Assembly: GCF_013393185.1 (NCBI RefSeq)
Contig: NZ_QJQX01000074.1
Coordinates: forward strand, 1-41,237
DNA length: 41,237 nt
Reading direction: 5' to 3'
Origin: Sphingobium lactosutens
Lineage (GTDB): Bacteria; Pseudomonadota; Alphaproteobacteria; Sphingomonadales; Sphingomonadaceae
Part shown: positions 8,113 to 15,687 of the stretch, in pieces
How the letters are laid out: each line of letters opens with the position of its first letter
Numbering within the stretch: position 1 is the stretch's first letter
Position numbers and translations under genes: made by a program
Notes under the pieces: model-generated
What the model saw: only the letters and a program-made list of their open reading frames with translations
Databases searched by the model: none
What the model was told of the DNA's origin: nothing

Positions 8113-8465
8113 TCTGCTGGCTCCTTTCTTGCTGGAAACTGCAACAGCTTGCCTTCTGCAACCTCTTCCACTGCCGTTAAATGAGGTTCCTGTATCAATC
8201 CTACCGAAGCAAGAGCAGTATGATGCTCAATCATAATTTCATGTGTTGCCAAGAACTGCTCTTGAAGCTGTATTCCGAGTTTAGAGAATGCACCATCGTA
8301 GCACTCGCAAACGCTGGAAATCGTTGTTCCGAGAAGGACTAGGCGATCACTTACTTCGGACTCCAAAGCTAAAGCAGCATTGGTGAGCGTATCCAGCTTT
8401 CTTTCAACGTTCAGGATATAGATAGCCAGAAGTCCAATGATGATGTAAAGGAATGAAACACTCAT
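8109..8465 (-). CDS. Membrane-anchored coiled-coil phage protein
   Basis: This 118-residue protein has an N-terminal membrane segment (SFLYIIIGLLAIYIL) directly after the start, followed by a long helical, probably coiled-coil region (NVERKLDTLTNAALALESEV) and a soluble tail. The ATG at 8465 is chosen over an upstream in-frame start because GGGGAGG lies seven bases ahead. The start overlaps the previous stop as ATGA. A type II membrane anchor plus coiled coil is the layout of inner-membrane spanins (Rz), so a lysis role is possible. However, no outer-membrane spanin partner is nested in it, and it is transcribed opposite to the holin. Confidence 0.6.
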   Translation of the reverse strand: MSVSFLYIIIGLLAIYILNVERKLDTLTNAALALESEVSDRLVLLGTTISSVCECYDGAFSKLGIQLQEQFLATHEIMIEHHTALASVGLIQEPHLTAVEEVAEGKLLQFPARKEPAE

Positions 8466-8836
8466 TGCGCACCTCCCCAAGTCAGCTTGGCGAGAATGGC
8501 TGTATCCCTATCGCGGATAGTCCCTTCATACATACCATCGCCGTCATGCGTGAGTTTGACCTTGCGGTTTTGCATCCACTTGCGAACTGCGCTCATGTCT
8601 TCGAGACGGTAAAAGGCAACTTCCCAAACAGTGTTACCATCATCGTCCTCTGATTGCGTCAGTTCAAAGAACGGATCAATTGGCTCACCAATTCTGATTT
8701 TACCAAACGCCTGACCCAGCTTTTGATAGACCGATGCTACGTGCTGGATAGAGTAGCCGCCACTTTTATGCTTTGAATATGTCTTAATTTCTTCTGCGCT
8801 GCCATTCAGCAGCAAATCTACGATTTCATTCGACAT
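8462..8836 (-). CDS. Phage protein of unknown function, soluble
   Basis: This 124-residue protein starts MSNEIVDLLLNGSAEEIKTY at an ATG preceded by AAGGG. It is acidic at its centre (TQSEDDDGNTVWEV) and beta-rich at the end. It is the third gene of a leftward run of overlapping genes. The longer frame up to 8929 overlaps the previous gene and lacks a ribosome site, so the shorter start is preferred. No family was recognised. Confidence 0.6.
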   Translation of the reverse strand: MSNEIVDLLLNGSAEEIKTYSKHKSGGYSIQHVASVYQKLGQAFGKIRIGEPIDPFFELTQSEDDDGNTVWEVAFYRLEDMSAVRKWMQNRKVKLTHDGDGMYEGTIRDRDTAILAKLTWGGAQ

Positions 8837-8883
8837 TGCGATATATCCCTTATGTTCTGTTCTTTCGGGTTTCACACTTGTGA

Positions 8884-9444
8884 TTAGCCGATTTGTGCAG
8901 CGGCTTCCTCGGCCTTCCTGCGCGCCCAATATGCCTTTGCGGCATCCGAGCGGGCCAGCTTGCCAGCGTCGTCCATCGGACCTTTCGACACGCCTGTGCA
9001 GCTTGCCGCGATCTTTGCGCGGTGTTTAGCGGACTTCGGCTTGCCCTTGGTGCTGTTGCTGATCCTCGCCTTGCTCTTCTCGGAATGCTTGTCGCCCTTC
9101 TTCATCTTGCAGTCTTGAAGCGCTTTGCCACGAGTGCAAATCTGCATGTTCTGGGCGGTGCGGACAGGCTGCTGGGTGGCGGCAAAGCTGATCGGGCTGA
9201 GAACGTAGCCGTTTAGGTTTGGGTCGGTCTTCGTGCTTTTGCGGTTGCGGGCATAAAGCGATCCGTCATCCATCCACTGCGCAAGGGTGCGGAGACGGCG
9301 GCGACCCCAGAGGTTCAGGAATTCACCGAACGAAAGCAGGAACTCTTTTTCGTTCTGCTCCTGACGCTTCTTGGCTTTATCGTACCAGCCTTCAAGATAG
9401 GCCAGAACATCGGGGCGAACGTCTGCTGGTGTGATGATCTTCAT
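8884..9444 (-). CDS. NUMOD3-like phage protein
   Basis: This 186-residue protein starts MKIITPADVRPDVLAYLEGW behind GAGGTGGAG. Its N-terminal half has WGRRRLRTLAQWMDDGSLYA, which looks like a helical module. The middle has the pattern HSEKSKARISNSTKGKPKS followed by AKHRAKIAA. This is the NUMOD3 repeat, a DNA-binding element found in phage homing nucleases and in some stand-alone phage proteins. No GIY-YIG or HNH catalytic motif is visible, so it is either a DNA-binding accessory protein or a nuclease remnant. Its start overlaps the end of the upstream gene (9453-9455 versus 9444, 11 bases apart). Confidence 0.6.
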   Translation of the reverse strand: MKIITPADVRPDVLAYLEGWYDKAKKRQEQNEKEFLLSFGEFLNLWGRRRLRTLAQWMDDGSLYARNRKSTKTDPNLNGYVLSPISFAATQQPVRTAQNMQICTRGKALQDCKMKKGDKHSEKSKARISNSTKGKPKSAKHRAKIAASCTGVSKGPMDDAGKLARSDAAKAYWARRKAEEAAAQIG

Positions 9445-9452
9445 GCTCCACC

Positions 9453-9794
9453 TCAACCGAAACGGACTTCGCCAAAGGCGGAAAGCTGCACAATTCGGGA
9501 ATAGTCACACCCGTCGCCTTCGCCATTCAAAGCCGATGCGAATTCCGTTGGATAGTCACGGGCGAAAAGGCGAAGGCCGCGCTGAAGCATCTTGTGTGAC
9601 ACCCAGACTTTGCGCTGCTCACCCTCAGGATGCGTCGTGACGAGCAAACGCATGTCTGGATCGGCAAGTGCCTCCGACCAAGATGGGTGAAAGGGATGGT
9701 CGATACAGCAGAAATCGCCGAAGCCCTCGTAACCGAAAAGCTGCTCGACCTGAGTTGCCGATACCGAAACTGGAATGGTGAAATTGTAGGTCAT
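9453..9794 (-). CDS. Phage protein of unknown function, first gene of leftward run
   Basis: This 113-residue protein starts MTYNFTIPVSVSATQVEQLF with GAGGA ahead of its ATG. It contains CCIDHPFHPSW and appears soluble. It is the promoter-proximal gene of a leftward group of five closely spaced genes (9794 to 7903). The 750 bases upstream hold the repeats described separately, so it is a good candidate for an early or regulated phage operon. No family was recognised. Confidence 0.6.
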   Translation of the reverse strand: MTYNFTIPVSVSATQVEQLFGYEGFGDFCCIDHPFHPSWSEALADPDMRLLVTTHPEGEQRKVWVSHKMLQRGLRLFARDYPTEFASALNGEGDGCDYSRIVQLSAFGEVRFG

Positions 9795-9796
9795 GT

Positions 9797-9898
9797 GTAG
9801 TGTTCCTCAAATAGAATGACCCCGGATAGAACACTACTAATCTCCGGGGTCTAAAGGCTTTTGGCCTCTAACTCGTTAAACGCATTGATGTAGTGTTC
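9797..9898. repeat. Three copies of GTAGTGTTC plus a GC-rich stem
   Basis: GTAGTGTTC occurs at 9797-9805 and 9890-9898, and its complement GAACACTAC at 9829-9837. The first two form an inverted pair around the start of the leftward operon. Between them, GACCCCGGA (9818-9826) and TCCGGGGTC (9843-9851) form a perfect 9-bp stem. For the leftward transcript this is the 5' leader, so an operator or leader structure is plausible. Confidence 0.45.
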
Positions 9899-10080
9899 GG
9901 CGTTCGATCTATTTATCGGATGGGCTTCAAAACCGGCATCAAACGGATTGGGCGAGCCATAACGTTTTGGCCACTGTTCCAATATGCTGCCTTCGGACTT
10001 CTGCTGTCACTATTATTCTCGACTGCTGGGCAATCTCGTGAAGTGATGTAAGTCCTAGTGGATTGGGCATCATGATAGCC

Positions 10081-10151
10081 GAGAAGTGAAGTAACACCTC
10101 TATTATATAAGGGCATATCGGACATGACTTAACTGAGAAGTGAAGTAACAC
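10081..10151 (-). repeat. 17-base direct repeats 54 bases apart
   Basis: The sequence GAGAAGTGAAGTAACAC is present at 10081-10097 and again at 10135-10151, with identical orientation. A diverged relative, TCGTGAAGTGATGTAA, is at 10036-10051. On the minus strand, towards the operon starting at 9794, each copy reads GTGTTACTTCACTTCTC and follows an AT-rich stretch. They could be repressor sites or phage-polymerase promoters. Confidence 0.6.
10095..10130 (-). promoter_or_regulatory. Possible leftward promoter
   Basis: A perfect -10 hexamer TATAAT is read on the minus strand at 10107-10102, within AT-rich sequence and just before one 17-base repeat. The -35 region (AAGTCA, 10130-10125, 17-base spacing) is a poor match, so the promoter could need an activator or a host factor other than the main sigma factor. 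Confidence 0.3.
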
Positions 10152-10550
10152 TATCTACTTCGTAGAAGTATATAGCGTCCTTTCCACCTCCCAACTAAAT
10201 CACATCCGACACTACCGCACCGCGCGGTTTTCGCCGCACTTCTTCGCTCTCGCTCAGAAGCCCGTCAAACCCGCCTGTGCGGATTGCGATTAGTTCGTTG
10301 AACGGGATGCTTCGCTCACCCATTGTCTGCGACGCCCATTGTCCTGCGGACGGCCAACGCTCCGCTTTTGGGTGGCTCGGCTTCGCCTCGGAACTCGCCG
10401 TTCGGGCAGAGAGAAAATCGGCGATTGAAGGGAAACGGGCTGACGCAGCCAGATTGCGACCGCACCGCGCCAACCCGCCCCATCCTGATATGTCCATGCA
10501 GTTAGGGATACATGGACACACCGGAACCAATGTAGTGCTGAGAGAACATC

Positions 10551-11375
10551 TCAGGGCTTCGGCACGATCAACTGCGTCGGCCCCTTCCACACTTGTGTAA
10601 GCCAATATCTGCGCTCCAGCAGGTGCGGCTTGCTGGCCTTCATTTCGAGCGGCGGACCAAATTCCTGAACCATGCGCTCGTTGGCGGCCTGCATGAACGG
10701 CTTGCGATCCACATCGGCGGCACCAAACGCACTGGACGCCAGCCCCTTCTCCTTCAACACGATGTTTTCGCACCGCATTACCGAATGGCCAACCGCCACG
10801 GCGTCCATGGCCAGCTTGCCGTCCTCGCACCAATCATAGGTCGTGTCGGGATAGATTTCTGTCTGCCCGGCCCTTCTGAAATTGCGGACGAAGATCATGC
10901 TGCCCTTCACGTCCATGTGGCGCACGAAAATGTGATTGGACTGGAAGGCGTCTGATGCGAGCTTTTGCGTGAAGGGCATCTTCCGTGGGTCTATCGGCAC
11001 GAACATGCCCAGCCCGCTATATGACGCCAACTGCTGTTCCATTTCACGGATCAATCCGTAGGCCGAATTGTGCTGCGGGGCATGGTAGAGCATCGCATCG
11101 TTGTCCATGATGACGCCCCATTCCGCTTCACTCCCGTAGAACAGCTTGAACGCTTCGTGCCGCGCTGCGCTGGTCTTACGGGCAGAGATGTCATGATAGG
11201 TGATGCGGGGATCGGTGCGATAATCACCCTTCTGGTAATTCATCGATACGATGTGGATCGGAATGTTGGTGTGAGCCAGCCACTCGTCAATTTGTTCGTT
11301 ATGGACGGCGAACCTCGCGGCTCTCCTGTCCGGGTCTGCATCAGCATGGCTGATGATGAATGCTGCAAATGCCAA
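10551..11375 (-). CDS. Glycosyltransferase-like phage protein (GT-A type)
   Basis: This 274-residue protein starts AFAAFIISHADADPDRRA after a TTG. That start is chosen because AAGGA lies seven bases before it and it follows the upstream stop by 30 bases; earlier in-frame ATGs overlap the upstream gene. The region EWGVIMDNDAMLYH (about residue 95) fits the nucleotide-sugar and metal binding DxD motif of GT-A folds. YDWCEDGKLAMDAVAVGH (about 190) fits the ED-x-L-x6-G segment near the acceptor side. Phage enzymes of this type may glycosylate phage DNA bases, virion proteins or host surface sugars. The substrate cannot be told. It is last in a minus-strand operon with two unknown genes. Confidence 0.55.
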   Translation of the reverse strand: MAFAAFIISHADADPDRRAARFAVHNEQIDEWLAHTNIPIHIVSMNYQKGDYRTDPRITYHDISARKTSAARHEAFKLFYGSEAEWGVIMDNDAMLYHAPQHNSAYGLIREMEQQLASYSGLGMFVPIDPRKMPFTQKLASDAFQSNHIFVRHMDVKGSMIFVRNFRRAGQTEIYPDTTYDWCEDGKLAMDAVAVGHSVMRCENIVLKEKGLASSAFGAADVDRKPFMQAANERMVQEFGPPLEMKASKPHLLERRYWLTQVWKGPTQLIVPKP

Positions 11376-11404
11376 TGGAAATTCCTTGTGTGGGGGAGCG
11401 GCGA

Positions 11405-12013
11405 TCAAGCCGCCCCCTCGTTTTCGACTGCCCATGTGAGGAGTTCCAACTGTCGCACCCGTTGAGGTGGTTCGTTGGGCGCCCAATGGAGGAACGGCCA
11501 ACCGGCATCGAGCGGGTAGCTACAGGCCCATGTGAACCGTCCTGGCGGCGCTGCTAGGTATTTGCGGTCTTCCTCCGTCAGCCCGTTCCAGAGTTCGGCC
11601 GCCCTCTCAAAATAGTATTTGATACGCTGCTCGTCGAACAAAGCTAACTTGAGGAATTCTGCATCCTCTTCATTTAATGGCGGGTCAGAGGAATGTTTCT
11701 CCTCCTGCTGCCGATATAGTTTTTTCGCTCTCGAATAGTTCTTGGATAGCCGGTTTTCATGTGTTTTGCTTGATCTGCGAAACATCTCCACCCATTCGAG
11801 ATAGCTGCTTACACGCCCCGGCAGTTCTGGCATTTGAATTGGCTTGAGGGGCATTTTGGCGAGTTCGGCCAGCATCACATCATTAGTGCTGCGTCGGATC
11901 GCGAACGGAATGCCTAGATTGATGAATTCCTGTTCTGGGAAGAGCAGGAAGCGGTCGCCGTGGTGGGCGGCCAGCATTTCTGCTGGCCGACTCCACTTCT
12001 TTAGTTCGGTCAT
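11405..12013 (-). CDS. Phage protein of unknown function, middle gene of operon
   Basis: This 202-residue protein starts MTELKKWSRPAEMLAAHHGD at an ATG overlapping the previous stop as ATGA. It is charged and helical in the middle (SKNYSRAKKLYRQQEEKHSS), with Trp-rich sequence at the end (PGRFTWACSYPLDAGWPF). There is no signal peptide or membrane segment. Coupling to the 309-residue protein upstream and proximity to the glycosyltransferase-like protein suggest the three act together. No family was recognised. Confidence 0.65.
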   Translation of the reverse strand: MTELKKWSRPAEMLAAHHGDRFLLFPEQEFINLGIPFAIRRSTNDVMLAELAKMPLKPIQMPELPGRVSSYLEWVEMFRRSSKTHENRLSKNYSRAKKLYRQQEEKHSSDPPLNEEDAEFLKLALFDEQRIKYYFERAAELWNGLTEEDRKYLAAPPGRFTWACSYPLDAGWPFLHWAPNEPPQRVRQLELLTWAVENEGAA

Positions 12014-12939
12014 TCCGCTTCGGAAGCCGGTTCGCTCGGCACGGTGAGAGCTGCTTTTGCCGTGTAGGCATCAGCCAGCTTCTTTGTCAGTGTATTCTGA
12101 CCCGCAATCTGCTCAACAATGTCGAGGCCGTGACTTTCTACACGGGCAAGCACCAGCACATACGTCCCCTCATCACCCCATTTCGCATGAGGAGCGTGAG
12201 CTTTGGCCAGCGGAGCAGCCTTCCGTGCCATCTGGTAATTGTGATCGTGTTCCTCCTTGGAAATCTCGCCCTTTTTGGGCTTGGCAGCTTCCAAGATACC
12301 ACCGGACTTGCCCTTATGCGTGAGGATCGTCTTGCGCAGGGTTTCGACGGCGAATTTCTCCGGGTTTCGGTAGAAAATGCAGTAGAATGAACCTTGGCGC
12401 TCGTCGCGGCGGCTCGTAACGGTCCAAACGGTGGCCGTCTTGGTCGCTTTGTAAAAACCCAACTGCAACTTGGCAATCTGACGAAGCAACCCGAAGTCGT
12501 CGTTCACCGGGGTCAAGCCCCGCTTCACCAGTTGCTTGAGCAATTCTTCCCTGTTCGACAGCCAATCGAGTGCATTCTGGTAGCCCATGGCCAAGCTAGT
12601 GGCATGGCGCTCTTCTGCGCTGTTGTAGGCAGCAGCTTCCGCGACAAGCATGGTGTCGAAGTGGTCTTTGACCAGCTTGGTACACTCCCAGAGGGCGTCA
12701 CCGCCAAGCGGCTTGCCTTCTTCGATTTGGTTAGCGAACTCAGTACGGGCAGTGGCGAAGGCCTCCAGCACGTCAACTGCATTTGAAGGAAGAGCCTCTT
12801 CCATTTCCTTGCGGGACATTCCGGTGACAGCCGGATCAGTCGCCGGGGCCGCCACGGCCTGACCGCCCAACTGCGGTGCCGTCACCTTGTCCGAGAGCGT
12901 GATGGCTTCGGCGGCGGGGGTAGTAACTTCGTTCGACAT
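12010..12939 (-). CDS. Phage protein of unknown function, first gene of operon
   Basis: This 309-residue protein starts MSNEVTTPAAEAITL at ATG 12,939 behind AAAGG. The first 50 residues are Ala/Thr/Pro rich and probably disordered. The core is a mixed fold with charged helices (NREELLKQLVKRG) and a beta segment (TVWTVTSRRDERQGSFYCIF), and the tail is acidic (SEPASEAE). The frame stays open 64 codons further upstream, but that would run across the divergent promoter region and into the neighbouring gene. No nucleotide-binding motif is visible and no family was recognised. Confidence 0.65.
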   Translation of the reverse strand: MSNEVTTPAAEAITLSDKVTAPQLGGQAVAAPATDPAVTGMSRKEMEEALPSNAVDVLEAFATARTEFANQIEEGKPLGGDALWECTKLVKDHFDTMLVAEAAAYNSAEERHATSLAMGYQNALDWLSNREELLKQLVKRGLTPVNDDFGLLRQIAKLQLGFYKATKTATVWTVTSRRDERQGSFYCIFYRNPEKFAVETLRKTILTHKGKSGGILEAAKPKKGEISKEEHDHNYQMARKAAPLAKAHAPHAKWGDEGTYVLVLARVESHGLDIVEQIAGQNTLTKKLADAYTAKAALTVPSEPASEAE

Positions 12940-13059
12940 ATTAAAACGTACCTTTCTACAAAAACCCGGTCGTTGTGATCCGGTGATTTCGTTCTGGGGC
13001 CGTTTGATCGAGGGGCAGAAATTAACTACATTTTTGGAAGTTGGCGTTTTAGCAGTCCC

Positions 13060-13824
13060 ATGATCGACGCACCGAAACGGCTGATTTCTGTGGAAGACGA
13101 AGGGCTTGGCTGGGACGTGCATCTGCCGCACAATCCGTCATGCTACGGCAGCGAAATGATCCTGCGCATGGTGAAGCTGATAAACCGACGCGGGCGGGTC
13201 AGGTTCTTTCAAAAGGATAAGACCGGCAAGTTCTGGCGATGGGAGGACCACCCAGATAACGCTAAGGGCGAGGAAGATCTGCCTTCTTTTTTGAGGGATG
13301 CCGTCGACCTTATTAGCCAATGCGAACTAGTCATCAGTTTCGAGGATCAAAAGGAAGCGCATAAGCTGGTACGCGACTTATCCCCTGCTCAACTCACGCC
13401 AGCAGTCCAGCATGGAATTGAACAAGAGCAGAAAAGGCGACTGTCTCTTTACAACAAACATTCGCGACAGGATTACCCCCGACCTCTGCGTTTCGTCGCG
13501 AGGACAAAACAGGCATTTGCTCCGGTCCTCATGGGCGTCGGTTGGATGGTGATGGTAGATGCCAGCGAGGGTAATGCAGCCGAAATACATCGTTGGATGA
13601 CGCGTAACATGGAAGAGCGGATTTGGGCTGGCGTGTGGAATGGAATTGATGGCGTCGAATTAGCCCGCAACTCGTGGCGCTATCACCGCCTCTCGGTGAG
13701 CGATTGGCAGGGATTGATCGACAAGTGCCGCGCAGACCCATCAAATCTCCTGATCGTGCATTTCTTTTTCAAAGGCGACCTTGCGCGTTTCGACAAACGG
13801 TATGGCCCTAGTCAATTTCTATGA
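13060..13824 (+). CDS. Phage protein of unknown function
   Basis: This 254-residue protein, starting MIDAPKRLISVEDEGLGWD, is transcribed away from the 12,939 operon across a shared 120-base control region. It has no strong ribosome site, so the start may be leaderless or weakly translated. It has mixed alpha/beta sequence with VGWMVMVDASEGNAAEIHRW in the middle and many aromatic residues. There is no signal peptide or membrane segment. A clear terminator follows. I do not recognise a family; its position at a divergent promoter is common for early or regulatory phage genes. Confidence 0.6.
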   Translation: MIDAPKRLISVEDEGLGWDVHLPHNPSCYGSEMILRMVKLINRRGRVRFFQKDKTGKFWRWEDHPDNAKGEEDLPSFLRDAVDLISQCELVISFEDQKEAHKLVRDLSPAQLTPAVQHGIEQEQKRRLSLYNKHSRQDYPRPLRFVARTKQAFAPVLMGVGWMVMVDASEGNAAEIHRWMTRNMEERIWAGVWNGIDGVELARNSWRYHRLSVSDWQGLIDKCRADPSNLLIVHFFFKGDLARFDKRYGPSQFL

Positions 13825-13828
13825 GAGC

Positions 13829-13870
13829 AAAAAGCCCCAGCCGAGTTTAGCAGCTAGGGCTTCTCTTTTA
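13829..13870 (+). terminator. Intrinsic terminator after the 13060 gene
   Basis: AAAAAGCCCCAGC pairs with GCTAGGGCTT across a short loop, with one mismatch between GCCC/GGGC and AGC/GCT. CTCTTTTA follows. It ends rightward transcription before the convergent endolysin gene. Confidence 0.75.
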
Positions 13871-13934
13871 GGAGTCAACTTACAAGACTGAGCAGCTCCG
13901 ACGGAGCGTCCTGTTCGTTAATTGTATTTATGCC

Positions 13935-14360
13935 TTACTTGCCTACAAGGCCCGACTTGTATGCACCGCCCCACCAGGACAAAACCTGACCGCGCATACG
14001 CGGATCGAAGCTAATATGAACCCACTGGTTTCTTTCCATGATTAGCTGATCGAACTTGATGCCCGACGCGACGATAGCTCTGCAGATCGCCATGGGATCG
14101 CCGAACGCAGGGCAGACAAAATCAACAGCGTAACCCAGCGCATGGGCAGACGTTGGAGAACCACCAACTTTGCGATTAACCGCTGCGCTACGGAACCCGC
14201 TATTCACGCGGATTGGGCTTCCTAGCAGCTTTCTGACTGCATCCATGGCCTGTGCCGTGCCTGTCAGAATGGCAAGCTGCTGAGTGTTAGGTGTGTTGTT
14301 CAGGCCGGTGGACGTTACAGTCATTTCGGCCAGCGAGAAGTATTGCGAGAGCTTTGTCAT
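13935..14360 (-). CDS. Peptidase M15-type phage endolysin
   Basis: This 141-residue enzyme is expected to cut peptide cross-links in peptidoglycan (zinc D,D- or L,D-peptidase, M15A/M15_3 type) during lysis. The N-terminus MTKLSQYFSLAEMTVTSTG matches the usual start of this family. Zinc and catalytic positions fit the pattern SxHxxGxAxD at SAHALGYAVD (His73, Asp80) and the C-terminal WVHISF (His115). The SGFRS motif near residue 54 is also typical. There is no signal peptide, so export would need the holin, consistent with the T7-type holin at 7368. The ATG at 14,360 is preferred over a GTG 33 bases upstream because it fits the family start; its ribosome site is weak. Confidence 0.9.
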   Translation of the reverse strand: MTKLSQYFSLAEMTVTSTGLNNTPNTQQLAILTGTAQAMDAVRKLLGSPIRVNSGFRSAAVNRKVGGSPTSAHALGYAVDFVCPAFGDPMAICRAIVASGIKFDQLIMERNQWVHISFDPRMRGQVLSWWGGAYKSGLVGK

Positions 14361-14452
14361 GCCGATAGTTATCGACTTCTCTCCACCATCCACGCCGTAA
14401 CGCTGCTTTCCTTATGAAGCCGGTTTTGATGCTTTTTGCGTAAATATATTGA

Positions 14453-14468
14453 CAGCAGAAAACTGCTG
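14453..14468. promoter_or_regulatory. Operator-like palindrome
   Basis: CAGCAG AAAA CTGCTG is a perfect 16-base inverted repeat between the divergent endolysin and the 14,492 gene, 24 bases before the latter's start. TTGACA overlaps its left edge (14449-14454). It resembles a dimeric repressor site. Confidence 0.4.
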
Positions 14469-14491
14469 CAAACCGCTTTTAGGAGAGCAAC

Positions 14492-15259
14492 ATGATACAA
14501 CAATACCTAACCCGCTTCGACGTCACTCGTGATGGATACAGCCTAGTCGATAGCTATCTTGCAGACTGGAACCCGACTTCACATCACGACAACGGCGGCA
14601 AGACCTACGACATTGCGGGATACCTATTCGGCGCAGTCGGCTTGATGAAGGACTACCCCAACGAACCAAAGGCATGGGGCTTCGGTCGCTACTCCAGCAA
14701 AAAGGGGAGCGAGAACGAGAAAGCAAATTGGGTCGAGACACGAACCATCAAGCTAGAATACTACACCAAAGATCGACCACAAAAGCGTAGGGAATTGCAT
14801 GAGGCCGCCGAAAGGCTGGGCTACGCGCATTGCGTCTTCGATAGCAGCGACCGCTATGGCGCTACCACGGTCGCGATCATCCTTCCCCTCACCGAAGCGA
14901 TTAATCAGGGCCAATATGCTCGCTTGGCGACCGTGTTTGCATTTGAATTGAACCACTGGCGCGCCGTCGATGGCTATTCCTCAATGACCCATCTGGCCCA
15001 TGTGGACAAAGACTGCGTGATCGAAACATTCGAGGGTGCGGTGATTTCGCCGAACGCGAAGATCAAGGAAACGAAGAACCTCTACCAGCACATCAATTCC
15101 AAGCACTTCTGTGCCGGTGGCCCAAAGGCGGTGGCTCACTTGGTGCCGCCAGTCATCACCAGCCACGATGGCTTGTTTGAATGGACCGCAACGCCGGTCG
15201 AGACTGCACAGAGGACCGCTGACGAATTGCTGGCATCCATCGGTGTGAAGCTGGGCTGA
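14492..15259 (+). CDS. Possible primase-like phage replication protein
   Basis: This 255-residue protein starts MIQQYLTRFDVTRDGYSLVD after AGGAGAG. The central region CVFDSSDRYGATTVAIILPL followed by TEAINQGQYARLATVF resembles the part of phage primase-polymerase (AEP-type) replication proteins that reads 'S-H...yRvvlPLsrPv...eY..L'. The expected acidic catalytic pair of that fold (hDhD) is not obvious upstream, so it may be a diverged or inactive relative. No helicase Walker motif is present. It leads a small rightward operon and follows an operator-like palindrome. A function in replication is inference only. Confidence 0.45.
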   Translation: MIQQYLTRFDVTRDGYSLVDSYLADWNPTSHHDNGGKTYDIAGYLFGAVGLMKDYPNEPKAWGFGRYSSKKGSENEKANWVETRTIKLEYYTKDRPQKRRELHEAAERLGYAHCVFDSSDRYGATTVAIILPLTEAINQGQYARLATVFAFELNHWRAVDGYSSMTHLAHVDKDCVIETFEGAVISPNAKIKETKNLYQHINSKHFCAGGPKAVAHLVPPVITSHDGLFEWTATPVETAQRTADELLASIGVKLG

Positions 15260-15293
15260 TAAGTAGAACAAAACGGATCAAGGAGAGGCAAAT

Positions 15294-15560
15294 ATGTCCA
15301 CCGACGCGAACAAAGAGATTTACCGCATTCCCGAAGGCGAGAACCAGAAGGGCAAGCCCAACTATTTTTTCGAGGCCGACAAGGCGATTGGCGAAGCCGC
15401 GATCATGCTCGACAAGGTGTATAACCTGACGACCAAGCGCGAAGAGTTCGTGACTGTCAACATCGACCCGGCGCTGGATAAGGTCGTCGCCCTGCTCGAA
15501 GAGGCGAAGGCACTGGTCGAGAAGGCCCGCGCTGCCGATAAGGAAGCGACTGACGCATAA
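15294..15560 (+). CDS. Small coiled-coil phage protein
   Basis: This 88-residue protein (MSTDANKEIYRIPEGENQKG) has a good ribosome site, AAGGAGAGG, and lies 34 bases after the previous gene, so the two are probably co-transcribed. The C-terminal half (LDKVVALLEEAKALVEKARA) is predicted helical and coiled-coil. It ends with a terminator. No family was recognised. Confidence 0.65.
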   Translation: MSTDANKEIYRIPEGENQKGKPNYFFEADKAIGEAAIMLDKVYNLTTKREEFVTVNIDPALDKVVALLEEAKALVEKARAADKEATDA

Positions 15561-15596
15561 ATACTGCGACCTCGCGAAAGGGTCGGATAACGTTGG

Positions 15597-15630
15597 AAAC
15601 CCGGTGGCCCAGAAGGTCGCCGGGTTTTCC
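15597..15630 (+). terminator. Intrinsic terminator
   Basis: AAACCCGG (15597-15604) pairs with CCGGGTTT (15620-15627), with weaker pairing inside, and is followed by TTCCC. It separates the 15,560 gene from the cargo genes to the right. Confidence 0.7.
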
Positions 15631-15687
15631 CATTCTGGCGGCTGTTTCCGCATCTGCTATGGACAGGCTTCAAATGGGAAGGCCTGC

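Larger units (their letters stand above)
9899..10550. other. Region without a convincing gene: phage control region
   Basis: The stretch holds two exact 17-base direct repeats, a promoter-like TATAAT, a six-base inverted repeat TACTTC/GAAGTA at 10156-10170, and TGTCCATG/CATGGACA (10491-10498, 10511-10518) around a 12-base loop. A minus-strand frame from 10497 to 10195 could encode 100 residues starting MDISGWGGLARCG, but it has no ribosome site and unusual composition. Two minus-strand frames of 70 residues around 9913-10151 are made largely by the repeats. I treat these as non-coding. Confidence 0.4.

Noticed and set aside
8109..8465. Assignment as a definite Rz-type spanin
   Set aside because: Membrane anchor and coiled coil fit, but there is no nested outer-membrane lipoprotein gene and the strand is opposite to the holin.
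10036..10151. Possible CRISPR array
   Set aside because: Only two exact repeats and one diverged copy, 17 bases long with a 37-base gap, and no cas genes.
10195..10833. 212-codon minus-strand frame overlapping the glycosyltransferase-like gene
   Set aside because: Its first half overlaps a better supported gene in another frame; the remainder has no ribosome site and an unlikely composition. A 100-codon version from 10,497 cannot be fully excluded.
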